From contig JAJECF010000011.1 of assembly GCA_022822125.1 (NCBI GenBank), forward strand, positions 1 to 11,781: DNA of 11,781 nucleotides, given 5' to 3'. How positions within the stretch are numbered: position 1 is the first letter of the stretch; the number at the start of each line of letters is the position of its first letter. Shown here piece by piece: positions 1-8,210 of this stretch. The position numbers and the translations under genes were made by a program. The DNA comes from Alphaproteobacteria bacterium (GTDB lineage Bacteria > Pseudomonadota > Alphaproteobacteria > Bin95). Below the pieces are notes generated by a model. It saw only the letters and a program-made list of their open reading frames with translations, was not told the DNA's origin and searched no databases.

Positions 1-1485
1 CTCGCCGGTATAGTCGTCCGGCACGCCGATGACGGTGACCTCCTCGACCGCGGGATGGCGGTAGATCGCCTCCTCGACATTGCGCGGGAAGACGTTGTAG
101 CCGCTGACCAGCACGAGGTCCTTCTTGCGGTCGATGATGAACAGGTAGCCGTCCTCGTCCAGGTGGCCGACATCGCCGGTGCGCAGCCGGCCCTCGACGA
201 TGGCCTCGGCCGTGGCGTCCTCGCGGCGCCAGTAGCCCTTCATGATCTGCGGGCCGGAGATGCAGATCTCCCCGTCCTCGCCCTGCGCCAGCAGTTTCAG
301 CGGGTCGTCCTTGTCCACGATAGCGATCGTCGTGCCGGGCACGGGCAGGCCGACCGAACCTTCCTTGTTGACGCCCTCGAAGGGGTTGGAGGCGGCGATG
401 GGCGCGGATTCCGTCAGCCCGTAGCCCTCGACCAGCTTGCAGCCCGAAAGCTCCTCGAAGCGCCGCTTGATCTCGACCGGCAGCGGCGCGCCGCCCGACA
501 TGCAGGTCTTGATCGAGGTGAGGTCGAAATTCGCCAGCTTCGGGTGGTTGACGATGGCCGTGTACATGGTCGGCACGCCGGGGAAGAGGGTCGGCTTCTT
601 CTTCGTGATGTCCTGCAGCACGGGGTCGAGCTCGAAGCGCGGGCGCATGACGATGGAGCCGCCTATGGCGATGGTGAAATTCATCACCACCGTCATCGCG
701 AACACATGGAAGAAGGGCAGCACGCCCATCATGCGTTCCCGGCCGGGCTCCAGATGCGGGTTCCAGCGGAGCGCCTGGTGGATATTGGCGTGCAGGTTCG
801 CATGGGTCAGCATCGCGCCCTTCGGCACGCCGGTCGTGCCGCCGGTATACTGGAAGACGGCGACATCCTCGCGCGGGTCGATCTCCGCCGGCTCGCGGAG
901 ACCCTCATTGTCGATGAGGCGGGCGAAGGACATATGGTCCCCGTCGTCCGGCGCCTTCGCGATCTCGCTGCGCTTCAGGAGCCCGAAGAGCAGGTTCTTC
1001 GGGAAGGGCAGCGCCTCCTGGAGGCTGCCCACCACGAGCGTCCGGATACGCGTCTTCTTCAGCAGCGCCGCCATCTTGGGATAGAGCGCTGCCAGGCCGA
1101 GCGTCACCATGATGTCGGTTTCGGAATCCTCGATCTGGTGGGCGAGCTCCTCCTCCGAATAGAGCGGGCTGTAGTTCACCACCGTGCCGCCGGCCTTGAG
1201 GACTCCGAAATAGGAAACGACGAATTGCGGGCAATTCGGCAGGAAGAGGCCCACCTTGACGCCCTTCTCCACGCCGAGCTTGCGGAAGCCGGCGGCGGCG
1301 CGGTCCACCATCCGCCCGAGCTCGGCATAGCTGTATGTCTTGCCGAGGAAGTCCATCGCCTCATTGTCCGGGAAGCGCCGGACGGACTCGTCCAGAATCG
1401 CGAAGAGCGGCCCTTCGGGTATGTCCGCGTCCCAGTTCACATGGTCGGGGTAGCTCGCGAGCCACGGATGCCGGTCGTCTGCCAT
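1..1485 (-). CDS. Long-chain fatty acid--CoA ligase (FadD-type), 3' end outside the window
   Basis: An AMP-forming acyl-CoA synthetase that activates fatty acids with ATP and CoA for beta-oxidation; cytoplasmic or loosely membrane-associated. The reading frame is open from the ATG at 1485 to the window edge (495 codons, no stop). It begins MADDRHPWLASYPDHVNWD. The ANL-superfamily motifs are in order: P-loop YTGGTTGVPKG (residues 213-223), EGYGLTESAP (353-362), TGD (436-438) and DRKKDLVLVSGYNVFPRNVE (452-471). The family is usually about 550-570 residues, so roughly the last 60-70, including the C-terminal catalytic lysine, lie beyond the window. The start is supported by a GGGGAGAG ribosome-binding site about 5 nt upstream. 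It is divergent from the oxidoreductase at 1610. A long antisense frame covers the same bases but has no recognisable domains. The class is certain; the chain-length preference is inferred from the FadD-like sequence. Confidence 0.95.
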   Translation of the reverse strand, partial: MADDRHPWLASYPDHVNWDADIPEGPLFAILDESVRRFPDNEAMDFLGKTYSYAELGRMVDRAAAGFRKLGVEKGVKVGLFLPNCPQFVVSYFGVLKAGGTVVNYSPLYSEEELAHQIEDSETDIMVTLGLAALYPKMAALLKKTRIRTLVVGSLQEALPFPKNLLFGLLKRSEIAKAPDDGDHMSFARLIDNEGLREPAEIDPREDVAVFQYTGGTTGVPKGAMLTHANLHANIHQALRWNPHLEPGRERMMGVLPFFHVFAMTVVMNFTIAIGGSIVMRPRFELDPVLQDITKKKPTLFPGVPTMYTAIVNHPKLANFDLTSIKTCMSGGAPLPVEIKRRFEELSGCKLVEGYGLTESAPIAASNPFEGVNKEGSVGLPVPGTTIAIVDKDDPLKLLAQGEDGEICISGPQIMKGYWRREDATAEAIVEGRLRTGDVGHLDEDGYLFIIDRKKDLVLVSGYNVFPRNVEEAIYRHPAVEEVTVIGVPDDYTGE

Positions 1486-1521
1486 GTTTCTCTCCCCGGC
1501 GGCTGTGGAAAACGCGTCGCG

Positions 1522-1551
1522 ATGTTAGCGCGGACAGCGGTCGTTTGTCAT
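1522..1551 (-). promoter_or_regulatory. Candidate sigma-70-type promoter for the acyl-CoA ligase
   Basis: On the minus strand, ATGACA (1551-1546) is followed after an 18-nt spacer by TAACAT (1527-1522). These match the -35 consensus at 5 of 6 positions and the -10 consensus at 4 of 6. Transcription would begin near 1515, giving a leader of about 30 nt that contains the GGGGAGAG ribosome-binding site of the ligase at 1485. The site lies in the 124-nt divergent gap between the ligase and the oxidoreductase. Read by eye only, so a chance match is possible. Confidence 0.35.
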
Positions 1552-1609
1552 GCGCCCCCGATCCCTGCCGGTTGCGCGGCGGGGCAGGGCTGCCGCATGC
1601 TGCGCGGCC

Positions 1610-2911
1610 ATGAACGAAGCGCTGGAGTTCCTTCCGGGCCCGGACCGCCCGCTGCCCGAAGCCGCCGAGGTCGTCATCATCGGCGGCGGCGTTGTCGGCG
1701 TGACGGCCGCGCTCATGCTGGCGGAATGGGGCGTGCCGGTGCTGCTTTGCGAGAAGGGCCGGATCGCGGGCGAGCAATCCTCCCGCAATTGGGGCTGGAT
1801 CCGCATCCAGGGGCGGGATTTGCGCGAGATTCCCCTCATGCTGGAATCGCAGGCGCTCTGGCGGCGATTCGGCGCCGATAGCCCGGCCGATTTCGGCCTG
1901 CGCCAGAAGGGCATCGCCTATATCGCCGAGGACGAGGAGGAGCTTGCCGGGCATGAGGCGTGGCTTGCTTCCGTCAGGCCCTTCCAGCTTGCCTCGCGGA
2001 TGCTCTCCGCCAGGGAGGCGGGCGCGATGGTGGGGCAGGACAGCGGGCGTTTCGCCGGAGGGCTGCTGACGCCGACCGATATGCATGCCGAGCCCGCGCT
2101 CGCCGTGCCGGCGCTGGCGCGCCTTGCGGCGGAGGCGGGCGCAGCGATTTTCGAGCAGACGGCCGTGCGCGCGCTGGAGCTTGCCGGCGGGCGGGTCGCC
2201 GGCGTTGTCACCGAGCGCGGGCCCGTCGCCTGCCGCGCCGTCATCCTGGCGGGCGGCGCCTGGTGCCGGCCGTTCCTGGAGAATACGGGGCGCTCGCTGC
2301 CGCAGCTCGCCGTGCGCGCGCAGGCGCTGCGCACCGCGCCGGCGCCGCCGGTCGCGCCCGGGCCGGTGGGCATGCGCGCGGCCTCGCTGCGCCCGCGGCT
2401 CGACGGCGGCTACACCGTCGGGCGGGTCGGCTCGGCGCGGTTCGACCTCATCCCCGCCGCCTTCGCCCATTTCCGGGCCTTCCTGCCCTTGCTGAGGGAA
2501 AGCTGGCGCGCGACGCAGATCCGTCTCGGCCCCGAATTCTTCGGCGCGCTCGGCCGGCGGCGCTGGCGGGCGGACCAGTTCAGCCCGATGGAGCAGGCCC
2601 GCATGCTCGATCCCGTCCCGGACAGGAAGATGTCGGCCGCCCTGCTTCGCGCCGCTGGACGCGCCTATCCGCAGCTTCGGGAGGCGCGGGCGGTCGAGGA
2701 CTGGGGCGGCATGATCGACGTGACGCCGGACGAGGTTCCGCTGATCGGGCCGGTCGCCGGCCTGGAGGGGCTGACGCTCGCGACCGGGCTTTCCGGCCAC
2801 GGGTTCGGCTTCGGGCCGGGCGCGGGCCTCCTCGCGGCCCAGCTCGCCACCGGAAGGGAGCCGGCCGCCGACCCCGCCCCCTTCGCCGCAGACCGCTTCG
2901 CCCGGCCGTGA
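1610..2911 (+). CDS. FAD-dependent oxidoreductase, DAO / D-amino-acid dehydrogenase-like family
   Basis: A 433-residue flavoprotein of the DAO family, expected to oxidise the C-N bond of an amino acid or secondary amine. The exact substrate cannot be read. Visible features are the N-terminal Rossmann FAD site VVIIGGGVVG (residues 21-30), the ribose-binding acidic residue E48 in LCEKG, the conserved SSRNWGWIR segment (57-65), and the C-terminal FAD-binding tail SGHGFGFGPGAGLLAAQL (395-412). The length is normal for the family. An in-frame ATG at 1550 would add 20 residues rich in Arg, Ala and Cys. I chose 1610 because it puts the Rossmann strand about 20 residues in, although neither start has a strong ribosome-binding site. 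The stop overlaps the start of the next gene (GTGA at 2908-2911), so the two are almost certainly co-transcribed and the MFS product probably supplies or exports the substrate. Confidence 0.9.
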   Translation: MNEALEFLPGPDRPLPEAAEVVIIGGGVVGVTAALMLAEWGVPVLLCEKGRIAGEQSSRNWGWIRIQGRDLREIPLMLESQALWRRFGADSPADFGLRQKGIAYIAEDEEELAGHEAWLASVRPFQLASRMLSAREAGAMVGQDSGRFAGGLLTPTDMHAEPALAVPALARLAAEAGAAIFEQTAVRALELAGGRVAGVVTERGPVACRAVILAGGAWCRPFLENTGRSLPQLAVRAQALRTAPAPPVAPGPVGMRAASLRPRLDGGYTVGRVGSARFDLIPAAFAHFRAFLPLLRESWRATQIRLGPEFFGALGRRRWRADQFSPMEQARMLDPVPDRKMSAALLRAAGRAYPQLREARAVEDWGGMIDVTPDEVPLIGPVAGLEGLTLATGLSGHGFGFGPGAGLLAAQLATGREPAADPAPFAADRFARP

Positions 2912-4110
2912 CCCCGGCTGCCGCCGCCCGCTTCATGCTGGCGACCTGTTTCCTGGTGCTGCTGTTCAACAGCGGCGCGCGCTTCGCCATCGGCCTGCTG
3001 CTCCACCCGATGGCGGAGGATCTGGACTGGAGCCGCAGCGCGCTCTCGCTCAATGTAACCCTGTTCATGGTGCTGTCCGCCTGCGCGCTGCCCTTTGTCG
3101 GCCGCCTCGTGGACCGCGCCGGCGCGATGACGGTGCTGAGCGCGGGCGTGCTCGTCTCGGCCTTCGGGCTCATCTGCATGAGCGCCGCCGAGCAACCGTG
3201 GCAGGCGCTTTTGCTTTACGGCGTCGTGTTCGCGCTCGGCAGCGCCGGCTCCTCGATCACGCCGGTCGGCGTGCTGCTCAGCCGCTGGTATCCGCAGCGT
3301 GTGGGCATGGCGAACAGCATCGCGATCTCCGGCATGGGGCTCGGCCAATTGCTGGTGATCTCCCTGCTGGCCGCGCAACTGGCCGTGCTCGGCTGGCGCG
3401 GGTCCTTCCTCGCGCTCGGCGTTGCGACGCTGCTGTGCCTGCTGCCGCTGCTGCTGGCGCGGCGCGCGGCCGGGCCGGCGCCGGCGGCTGCGCCGGGCGG
3501 CGGTCCCGGAGCGGCCGCTTTGCCGCAGGGAAAGGCGGCGACCCTCCGCGAAGCCCTCGCCGCGCCACGCCTGCGGTGGCTGCTTGTCATTTACGCGATC
3601 TGCGGCTTCCAGAACTTCCTGGTGGCGACCCATGTCGTGGCCTTTGCGGTCGATGAGGGAGTCGATGCCCTGTTCGCCGGCAATGTGCTGGCCTTTATGG
3701 GACTGGCCGGCCTTGGCGGCGTGCTGCTGACCGGCGTGCTGAACGACCGGCGCGGCCCGGTTCTGCCCACCGCGATCTGCTTCGTGCTGAGAACCGCGCT
3801 TTGCGCCGCCCTGCTGGTCAGCCGGGAGCCCGCGGTCATCGCCGGCGCGGCCCTGCTGTTCGGCGCGACCTTCTGGATCACCGCGCCGCTCACCGTGGTC
3901 TTCGGCCGCGAGGTCGCGGCCGCCTCGCTGCTCGGCACGGTCACGGGCCTCATCACCATGGTCCACCATTCGGCGGGCGGGCTCGGCGCGCTTGTCGGCG
4001 CCACGATCTTCGACGCTTACGGCTCCTATGACGCCGCGTTCGTCCTCATGCTGGCCCTGTCCGTCGCCGCCCTTGCCCTCACCCTTACCCTGCCGCGCAG
4101 AAGCGCCTGA
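2908..4110 (+). CDS. MFS transporter, 12-TM, coupled to the FAD oxidoreductase
   Basis: A 400-residue major facilitator superfamily inner-membrane carrier, probably proton-coupled import of a small organic solute. The start is a GTG that overlaps the oxidoreductase stop by 4 nt, indicating translational coupling. An ATG nine codons later (2935) is the alternative. About 12 hydrophobic segments are seen in two halves, separated by a Pro/Ala/Gly-rich cytoplasmic linker (about residues 184-220). A motif-A-like loop GRLVDRAG (65-72) follows TM2, and its second-half counterpart GVLNDRRGP is at 276-284. The WSRSALSLNV stretch (41-50) resembles monocarboxylate-porter-like MFS proteins, which hints at a carboxylate substrate but does not prove one. 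The gene converges with the minus-strand operon; only 19 nt separate the stop codons. Confidence 0.92.
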   Translation: MTPAAAARFMLATCFLVLLFNSGARFAIGLLLHPMAEDLDWSRSALSLNVTLFMVLSACALPFVGRLVDRAGAMTVLSAGVLVSAFGLICMSAAEQPWQALLLYGVVFALGSAGSSITPVGVLLSRWYPQRVGMANSIAISGMGLGQLLVISLLAAQLAVLGWRGSFLALGVATLLCLLPLLLARRAAGPAPAAAPGGGPGAAALPQGKAATLREALAAPRLRWLLVIYAICGFQNFLVATHVVAFAVDEGVDALFAGNVLAFMGLAGLGGVLLTGVLNDRRGPVLPTAICFVLRTALCAALLVSREPAVIAGAALLFGATFWITAPLTVVFGREVAAASLLGTVTGLITMVHHSAGGLGALVGATIFDAYGSYDAAFVLMLALSVAALALTLTLPRRSA

Positions 4111-4129
4111 CGCCGGGCGGCCGCCGGCG
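4111..4129. terminator. GC-only hairpin between convergent genes, possible bidirectional terminator
   Basis: The 19 nt between the two convergent stop codons are all G/C and nearly self-complementary. CGCCGGGCGG faces CCGCCGGCG with one bulged G and almost no loop. No T-tract follows on either strand, so it is not a classical intrinsic terminator. It may act as a transcription-slowing or RNA-stabilising hairpin shared by both operons. Confidence 0.3.
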
Positions 4130-4957
4130 TCAGAACCCGTACATCTCCCCCGCCTTGCTGCGGGCGCCGGAATGCTCCATCAGGAAGGCGCGCAGCGCCG
4201 TGTTGAAGCCGATGGAGTCCTCGATATTCGAGAGATGGCGCGCGCGCGGCAGCACCAGCAGATCCGCCGAGGGGATCCTGTCCGCGATCACCTCATGCGC
4301 GGAAACCGGCGTGCCGGGGTCGTTCTCGCCCACGATGGCGAGCGTCGGCACATGGATCGCATGCAGCCGGTCGGTCAGGTCCAGCTGAGAGATGGCCGCT
4401 GCGCAGCCCTTGTAGCCGGCAAGCGGGGTCGCGCGGATCATGGCGCGCACCGCATCGACCTCCTGCGCGTGATGCTCGCAGAATTCCGGCGAGAACCAGC
4501 GATCGATCGTGCCTTCGACGAGGGATTCGATGCCGTGCTCCTCCGCCGCCGCAATGCGCTCCTGCCATTGCTGGCGGGCATCCGCGTCGTAGCGGCTGGA
4601 GGTGTCGCAGAGGATCAGGCCGCGCAGCAGGTCCGGGCGCTTCAGTGCCAGCGTCTGCGCCGTCATGCCGCCCATCGAGAGCCCGCAGAACACCGTCTTC
4701 TCGATACCCAGTTCGGCCAGCAGGGCGATGGCGTCGTCGGCCAGCATCTCCAGCGTGTAGGGGCCTTCCGGGGCTGCCGAGGCGCCGTGGCCGCGCGTGT
4801 CGTAGCGCAGCACGCAATAGTCCCGGAGCGCCGGCATCTGCGCGTCCCACATGCGGTGGTTCGCCATCAGCGAATGCGACAGCGTCACCACCGGGCGGGT
4901 TTGCGGCCCCTGGAGGGAATAGAAGATGTCGGTGCCGTTGACATGGGCGGTCGGCAT
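4130..4957 (-). CDS. Alpha/beta-fold hydrolase, 3-oxoadipate enol-lactonase (PcaD)-like
   Basis: A 275-residue cytoplasmic alpha/beta hydrolase. The catalytic triad is visible: nucleophile Ser94 in the elbow CGLSMGG (91-97), Asp213 in GENDPGTP (210-217) and His241 in ARHLSN (239-244). The oxyanion/lid region after LSHSLMANHRMWD (26-38), the RYDTRGHGAS block (51-60) and the length match the PcaD-like group, which opens enol-lactones or esters. No other beta-ketoadipate genes are in the window, so a protocatechuate role is not supported and the substrate is open. GGAGGAG lies about 10 nt upstream of the ATG. It is the last gene of the minus-strand cluster, 39 nt after the NTF2-like gene and probably on the same transcript. 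With the MBL hydrolase at the head of the cluster, the operon encodes two unrelated ester/lactone hydrolases. Confidence 0.9.
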   Translation of the reverse strand: MPTAHVNGTDIFYSLQGPQTRPVVTLSHSLMANHRMWDAQMPALRDYCVLRYDTRGHGASAAPEGPYTLEMLADDAIALLAELGIEKTVFCGLSMGGMTAQTLALKRPDLLRGLILCDTSSRYDADARQQWQERIAAAEEHGIESLVEGTIDRWFSPEFCEHHAQEVDAVRAMIRATPLAGYKGCAAAISQLDLTDRLHAIHVPTLAIVGENDPGTPVSAHEVIADRIPSADLLVLPRARHLSNIEDSIGFNTALRAFLMEHSGARSKAGEMYGF

Positions 4958-4996
4958 GGTGCGTGTTCTCCTCCACGCGGAAACGGGGCGGCCGCC

Positions 4997-5371
4997 TCAA
5001 CGGCCTCCGGGCGCCGGGCCGGCATGGTGGAGCGTCATCCGCCAGGCGCCGCGCTCCAGCACGAACCCGTTGGTCGCGACCAGAACGCCGCCGGCCAGCC
5101 GCTCCACGCAGCTTACCAGAGCGAAACCGTCATAGCACAGCGCGTTGGGCGAGAGGCAGACGATGGCGGGGCGTGTCGGCGCGCCCAGGATCGCGTCCCA
5201 GCTTGCGAGCACGGCTTCCCGCCCGATGATCGCCGCACCGCCCGGATGGACGCAGACCACGGGCGCGCGCTCGGCCCAGAGGCGGCGCATCGCCTCCCGG
5301 TCGCCGTCGTCGAAGGCGCGGTAGAAGGCCTCGTTCGCGGCGAGCGCCTCGTCCTCGCTCATGGCCGTCAT
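4997..5371 (-). CDS. NTF2/SnoaL-like small protein
   Basis: A 124-residue single-domain protein of the nuclear transport factor 2 / SnoaL-like fold. Visible features are an N-terminal helix with NEAFYRAFDDGDREAMRRLW, then a strand containing VVCVHPGG, the IIGREAVLASWDAIL helix, and a C-terminal beta-sheet ending WRMTLHHAGPAPGGR. This pattern is typical of stand-alone NTF2-like proteins of about 120-150 residues. Members may be cofactor-free isomerases or hydrolases, or simply binding proteins, so no reaction can be assigned. The ATG at 5371 shares ATGA with the stop of the upstream MFS gene. A second ATG at 5362 is three codons in and has better spacing to GGAAGG; either is possible. Position inside the operon suggests an accessory role in the same pathway. 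Confidence 0.85.
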   Translation of the reverse strand: MTAMSEDEALAANEAFYRAFDDGDREAMRRLWAERAPVVCVHPGGAAIIGREAVLASWDAILGAPTRPAIVCLSPNALCYDGFALVSCVERLAGGVLVATNGFVLERGAWRMTLHHAGPAPGGR

Positions 5372-6603
5372 GTCCTTCCCGGTCCGGCGCCGGTCGCCCG
5401 GTCGCCCGCAAGGTCCGCCGGTTTCAGGAAGAGCAGGGCCAGCGGCCCGAGCGCCATCACCAGCGCGATATGCGCGAAGCCGACGCCCCAGGCCAGCACG
5501 CTCTCGCCGCCCATCACATCGAGGATGACGCCCATCGCCAGCGGCCCGACGAAGCCGCAGCCATAGCCGGTCATGGCGTGAAGGGCGAGCGTGGCGCCGC
5601 GCCGCTCGGGCTCCGCAGCGCCGACCGTGCCGGCGGTGAGCGCGGCCGAATCCGCGTAGATCGCCATGTTGTAGAGCAGGCAGAGGGCCGCCGCCGCCCA
5701 GTAGCCCCACCAGGAGACGAAGCCCGCCGCGCAGGCGAGCGCCATGCACACGCCCATCGCCAGCAGCACCCAGCGCTGCCGTCCGATGCGGATCGCGAGT
5801 TCGTTGCCGATCAGGCTGCATCCGGTGCCGAGCAGTTCCATGACCGTGGCGACGACGGTGGGCACGAGCCAGATTTCCGGCCCGGCGCCGGAGCGCATCG
5901 CCGCGAATGTCAGGAAGGCCACCGCCCAGGAGCGCACGGTGAACATCTCCCAGGTATGCACCCCGTAACCGGCGATATAGGCCATGGCCGAACGGTTGCG
6001 GAGCACGCGCCGGAAATCGGCCAGCGGGTTGCTGCCGGAGGGCGTCGGCTTGCGGCGCGGGAACAGCAGCAGCGCGATCGACAAGGCGCCGGCCGCGCCG
6101 CAGGCATTGACGAGAAAGGCCGTCTGCCAGCCGAATCGCAAATCGATTTCGCCCGCGACGAAAATCGACAGCGAGCCGGAAATGCCGATCGCGGCGGCAT
6201 GGATCGACACGCCGCGCGAGCGCGCCCGCCCTTCCAGCTCGTCGCTCAGCGCCTTGAGGCCGACCATATAGGTGCCCGCCCAGCCGAAGCCGGCAAGGGC
6301 GCGGAAGAACATGCCCGTCGCGAAGTCATGGGCGAGATAGGCCATGCCGAGATGGCTGACCATGGTCGCGAAAATGCCGATCAGATAGATTTTCCGCGCC
6401 TGGTAGCGGTCGGTCGCCGTCACCAGCACCAGCACCGACAAGGCGTAGACGCCGAATATGACGCCCGAAAGCCAGCCTGCCTCGGTGTGGGTCAGCGCCC
6501 ATTCCCGCATGAAGGTGGGCAGCAGGGCCGAAAAGGTGAACGCCCCCATCTGCCCGATGAACTGGGCGAGGCAGATGGTGGCGATGACCCCGGCGGGGCT
6601 CAC
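5368..6603 (-). CDS. MFS transporter of the lactonase/CoA-ligase operon
   Basis: A 411-residue, roughly 12-TM major facilitator carrier in the inner membrane. The TM1 region reads CLAQFIGQMGAFTFSALLPT (11-30). The TM2-TM3 loop is TDRYQARK (64-71), a divergent motif A that lacks the usual GxxxDRxGR form. A charged central linker (about 183-203) separates the halves. The GTG start at 6603 overlaps the stop of the acyl-CoA synthetase (GTGA), and the stop overlaps the NTF2-like gene (ATGA), so it sits in the middle of a tightly coupled operon. That context suggests uptake of the acid, ester or lactone processed by the neighbouring enzymes; export is the alternative. It is not closely similar by eye to the other two MFS proteins in the window, so it is unlikely to be a recent duplicate. 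Confidence 0.92.
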   Translation of the reverse strand: MSPAGVIATICLAQFIGQMGAFTFSALLPTFMREWALTHTEAGWLSGVIFGVYALSVLVLVTATDRYQARKIYLIGIFATMVSHLGMAYLAHDFATGMFFRALAGFGWAGTYMVGLKALSDELEGRARSRGVSIHAAAIGISGSLSIFVAGEIDLRFGWQTAFLVNACGAAGALSIALLLFPRRKPTPSGSNPLADFRRVLRNRSAMAYIAGYGVHTWEMFTVRSWAVAFLTFAAMRSGAGPEIWLVPTVVATVMELLGTGCSLIGNELAIRIGRQRWVLLAMGVCMALACAAGFVSWWGYWAAAALCLLYNMAIYADSAALTAGTVGAAEPERRGATLALHAMTGYGCGFVGPLAMGVILDVMGGESVLAWGVGFAHIALVMALGPLALLFLKPADLAGDRATGAGPGRT

Positions 6604-8210
6604 GCGAGACCGGCCTTCTCGCGCTCCCGCCGGCGCAGGTCCCGGCGGCGGATCTTGCCTGTCGCCGTCATCGGCAGTGCGGGCACGAATTCGACGGCGC
6701 GGGGATATTCATGCGCGGAGAGGCGTTTGCGGACATGGGCGCGGAGCGCGGCCTCCAGCGCCGGCGTCGGCGCCTCGCCCTCGCGTAGCACCACGAACGC
6801 CTTCACGATCTCGCCGCGCACCGGGTCCGGCGCGCCGACCGCCGCGGCCATGGCGACCGCCGGATGGCCCATCAGGCATTCCTCGATCTCGCCGGGGCCG
6901 ATGCGGTAGCCGGCCGAGGAGATCACATCGTCTTCCCGCCCGACGAAGCGCAACGCGCCGTCCTCGTCCATGACCCCCAGATCGCCCGTCAGCAGCCAGT
7001 CGCCATTGAACTTGGCCGCCGTCGCCTCCTCGTCCCGCCAGTAGCCGAGGAACATGACCGGGTCCGGACGGCGGACGGCGATCTCGCCCGACTCGCCGGG
7101 CGGCAGCGGCGCGCCGGCGCCGTCCAGCACCGCGACCTCATGGCCCGGTATGGCGCGGCCGAGCCAGCCCGGCCGCACGGGAAACAAGCTCGCGCAATTG
7201 CCGACGACGAGATTGCATTCCGTCTGTCCGTAGAACTCGTTGATGGTGAGGCCGAACACATCGCGCCCCCAGCCGAGAAGCTCCTCGCCCAGGCTCTCGC
7301 CGCCGCTGCCGATGCTGCGCATGGCGAGCCCGGGCGGGCGCTGCGCGGCCTCCGACGCCTGGCGCATCATCTTGAGCGCCGTCGGCGGCAGGAAGGCGTT
7401 GCGCACGCCGTGGCGCGCCATGAGCGCGAACGCCTCCTCCGGGTCGAACTTGCCCGCGCGCGAAGCCAGCACCGGCACGCCCGCCGCCCAGGACGGCAGC
7501 AGCACGTCCAGTAATCCGCCGGCCCAGGCCCAGTCCGCCGGCGTCCAGAACAGGTCCCCCGGCTCAGGGAAGAACTCCTGCGGCAGGGACACGCCCGGCA
7601 GATGCCCCGGCAGCACCCGGTGGCCGTGCAGAGCGCCCTTGGGCGGGCCGGTCGTGCCGGAGGTGTAGATGAGCAATGCCGGGTCGTCGGGCCCCGTATC
7701 CGCCGTCTCGAAGCGGTCGGAGGCCCGTTCGAGCAGCTCCCAGAAGTCTTCGGCGACGATGGTGGTGAGCGCCGGCAGGTCGAGCGCGGCCACCTTCTCG
7801 CGGCCCTCCGCATCGGTGATGAGCGCCTTCGCGCCGGAATGGCCGAGCCTGTAGGCCAGCGCTTCCTCGCCGAACAGGGTGAAGAGCGGCAGCGCGACCG
7901 CGCCGAGCTTGTAAGCCGCGAGATGGGCAAGCCCGGTCTCGACGCCCTGCCCGAGCAGCACCGCCACCCGGTCGCCGCGGCCGACACCCGCGGCGGCGAG
8001 CGCATTCGCCAGCCTGTTGGAGAGCCGCGAAAGCTCCCGGAACGACCAGAGGCGCGGCTCGCCGCCTGCCGGGTCCGGGCAGATCATCGCGGGGCGGTCG
8101 CTCCCGACATGCCGCTCGCAGGCGTGCTCCGCGATGTTGTAGCGGGCCGGCACCCGCCAGCGGAACGCCGCGCGCACCGCCTCCCAGCTCTCGCGGCGCT
8201 CGACGATCAT
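6600..8210 (-). CDS. AMP-dependent acyl-CoA synthetase (acetyl-/medium-chain acyl-CoA synthetase-like)
   Basis: A 536-residue adenylate-forming ligase that makes an acyl-CoA from a carboxylic acid, ATP and CoA; cytoplasmic. The ANL motifs are complete: P-loop YTSGTTGPPKGALHGH (182-197), NEFYGQTECN (324-333), LLTGDLGVMDEDG (406-418), the hinge and core GREDDVISSAGYRIGPGEIE (424-443), and the catalytic lysine K519 in MTATGKIRRRDL (514-525). The TPADWAWAGGL stretch (223-233) and the HGHR after the P-loop resemble ACSM/acetyl-CoA-synthetase-like enzymes rather than long-chain FadD, so a short, medium or aromatic acid is more likely. The ATG at 8210 shares ATGA with the MBL gene upstream, and the stop overlaps the MFS gene. 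It is distinct from the ligase at the left end of the window and is not a duplicate of it. Confidence 0.95.
   Translation of the reverse strand: MIVERRESWEAVRAAFRWRVPARYNIAEHACERHVGSDRPAMICPDPAGGEPRLWSFRELSRLSNRLANALAAAGVGRGDRVAVLLGQGVETGLAHLAAYKLGAVALPLFTLFGEEALAYRLGHSGAKALITDAEGREKVAALDLPALTTIVAEDFWELLERASDRFETADTGPDDPALLIYTSGTTGPPKGALHGHRVLPGHLPGVSLPQEFFPEPGDLFWTPADWAWAGGLLDVLLPSWAAGVPVLASRAGKFDPEEAFALMARHGVRNAFLPPTALKMMRQASEAAQRPPGLAMRSIGSGGESLGEELLGWGRDVFGLTINEFYGQTECNLVVGNCASLFPVRPGWLGRAIPGHEVAVLDGAGAPLPPGESGEIAVRRPDPVMFLGYWRDEEATAAKFNGDWLLTGDLGVMDEDGALRFVGREDDVISSAGYRIGPGEIEECLMGHPAVAMAAAVGAPDPVRGEIVKAFVVLREGEAPTPALEAALRAHVRKRLSAHEYPRAVEFVPALPMTATGKIRRRDLRRREREKAGLA

Noticed and set aside
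55..1881. A 608-codon plus-strand open frame
   Set aside because: It is antisense to the clear acyl-CoA ligase and then runs out of frame through the oxidoreductase. Its translation is rich in Arg/Ala/His with no domain. Such long shadows are expected at this GC content.
1361..2800. A 479-codon minus-strand open frame over the FAD oxidoreductase
   Set aside because: The composition is low-complexity Arg/Gly/Pro with no motif, while the plus strand here encodes an intact Rossmann flavoprotein.
4997..5821. A 274-codon version of the NTF2-like protein
   Set aside because: The extra N-terminal part is an out-of-frame reading of the MFS gene. The NTF2-like domain begins at the ATG that shares ATGA with the MFS stop.
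3992..6909. Long plus-strand frames at 3992-5566 and 5470-6909
   Set aside because: They lie antisense to the hydrolase, NTF2-like, MFS and ligase genes, all of which have recognisable family motifs. The plus-strand translations do not.
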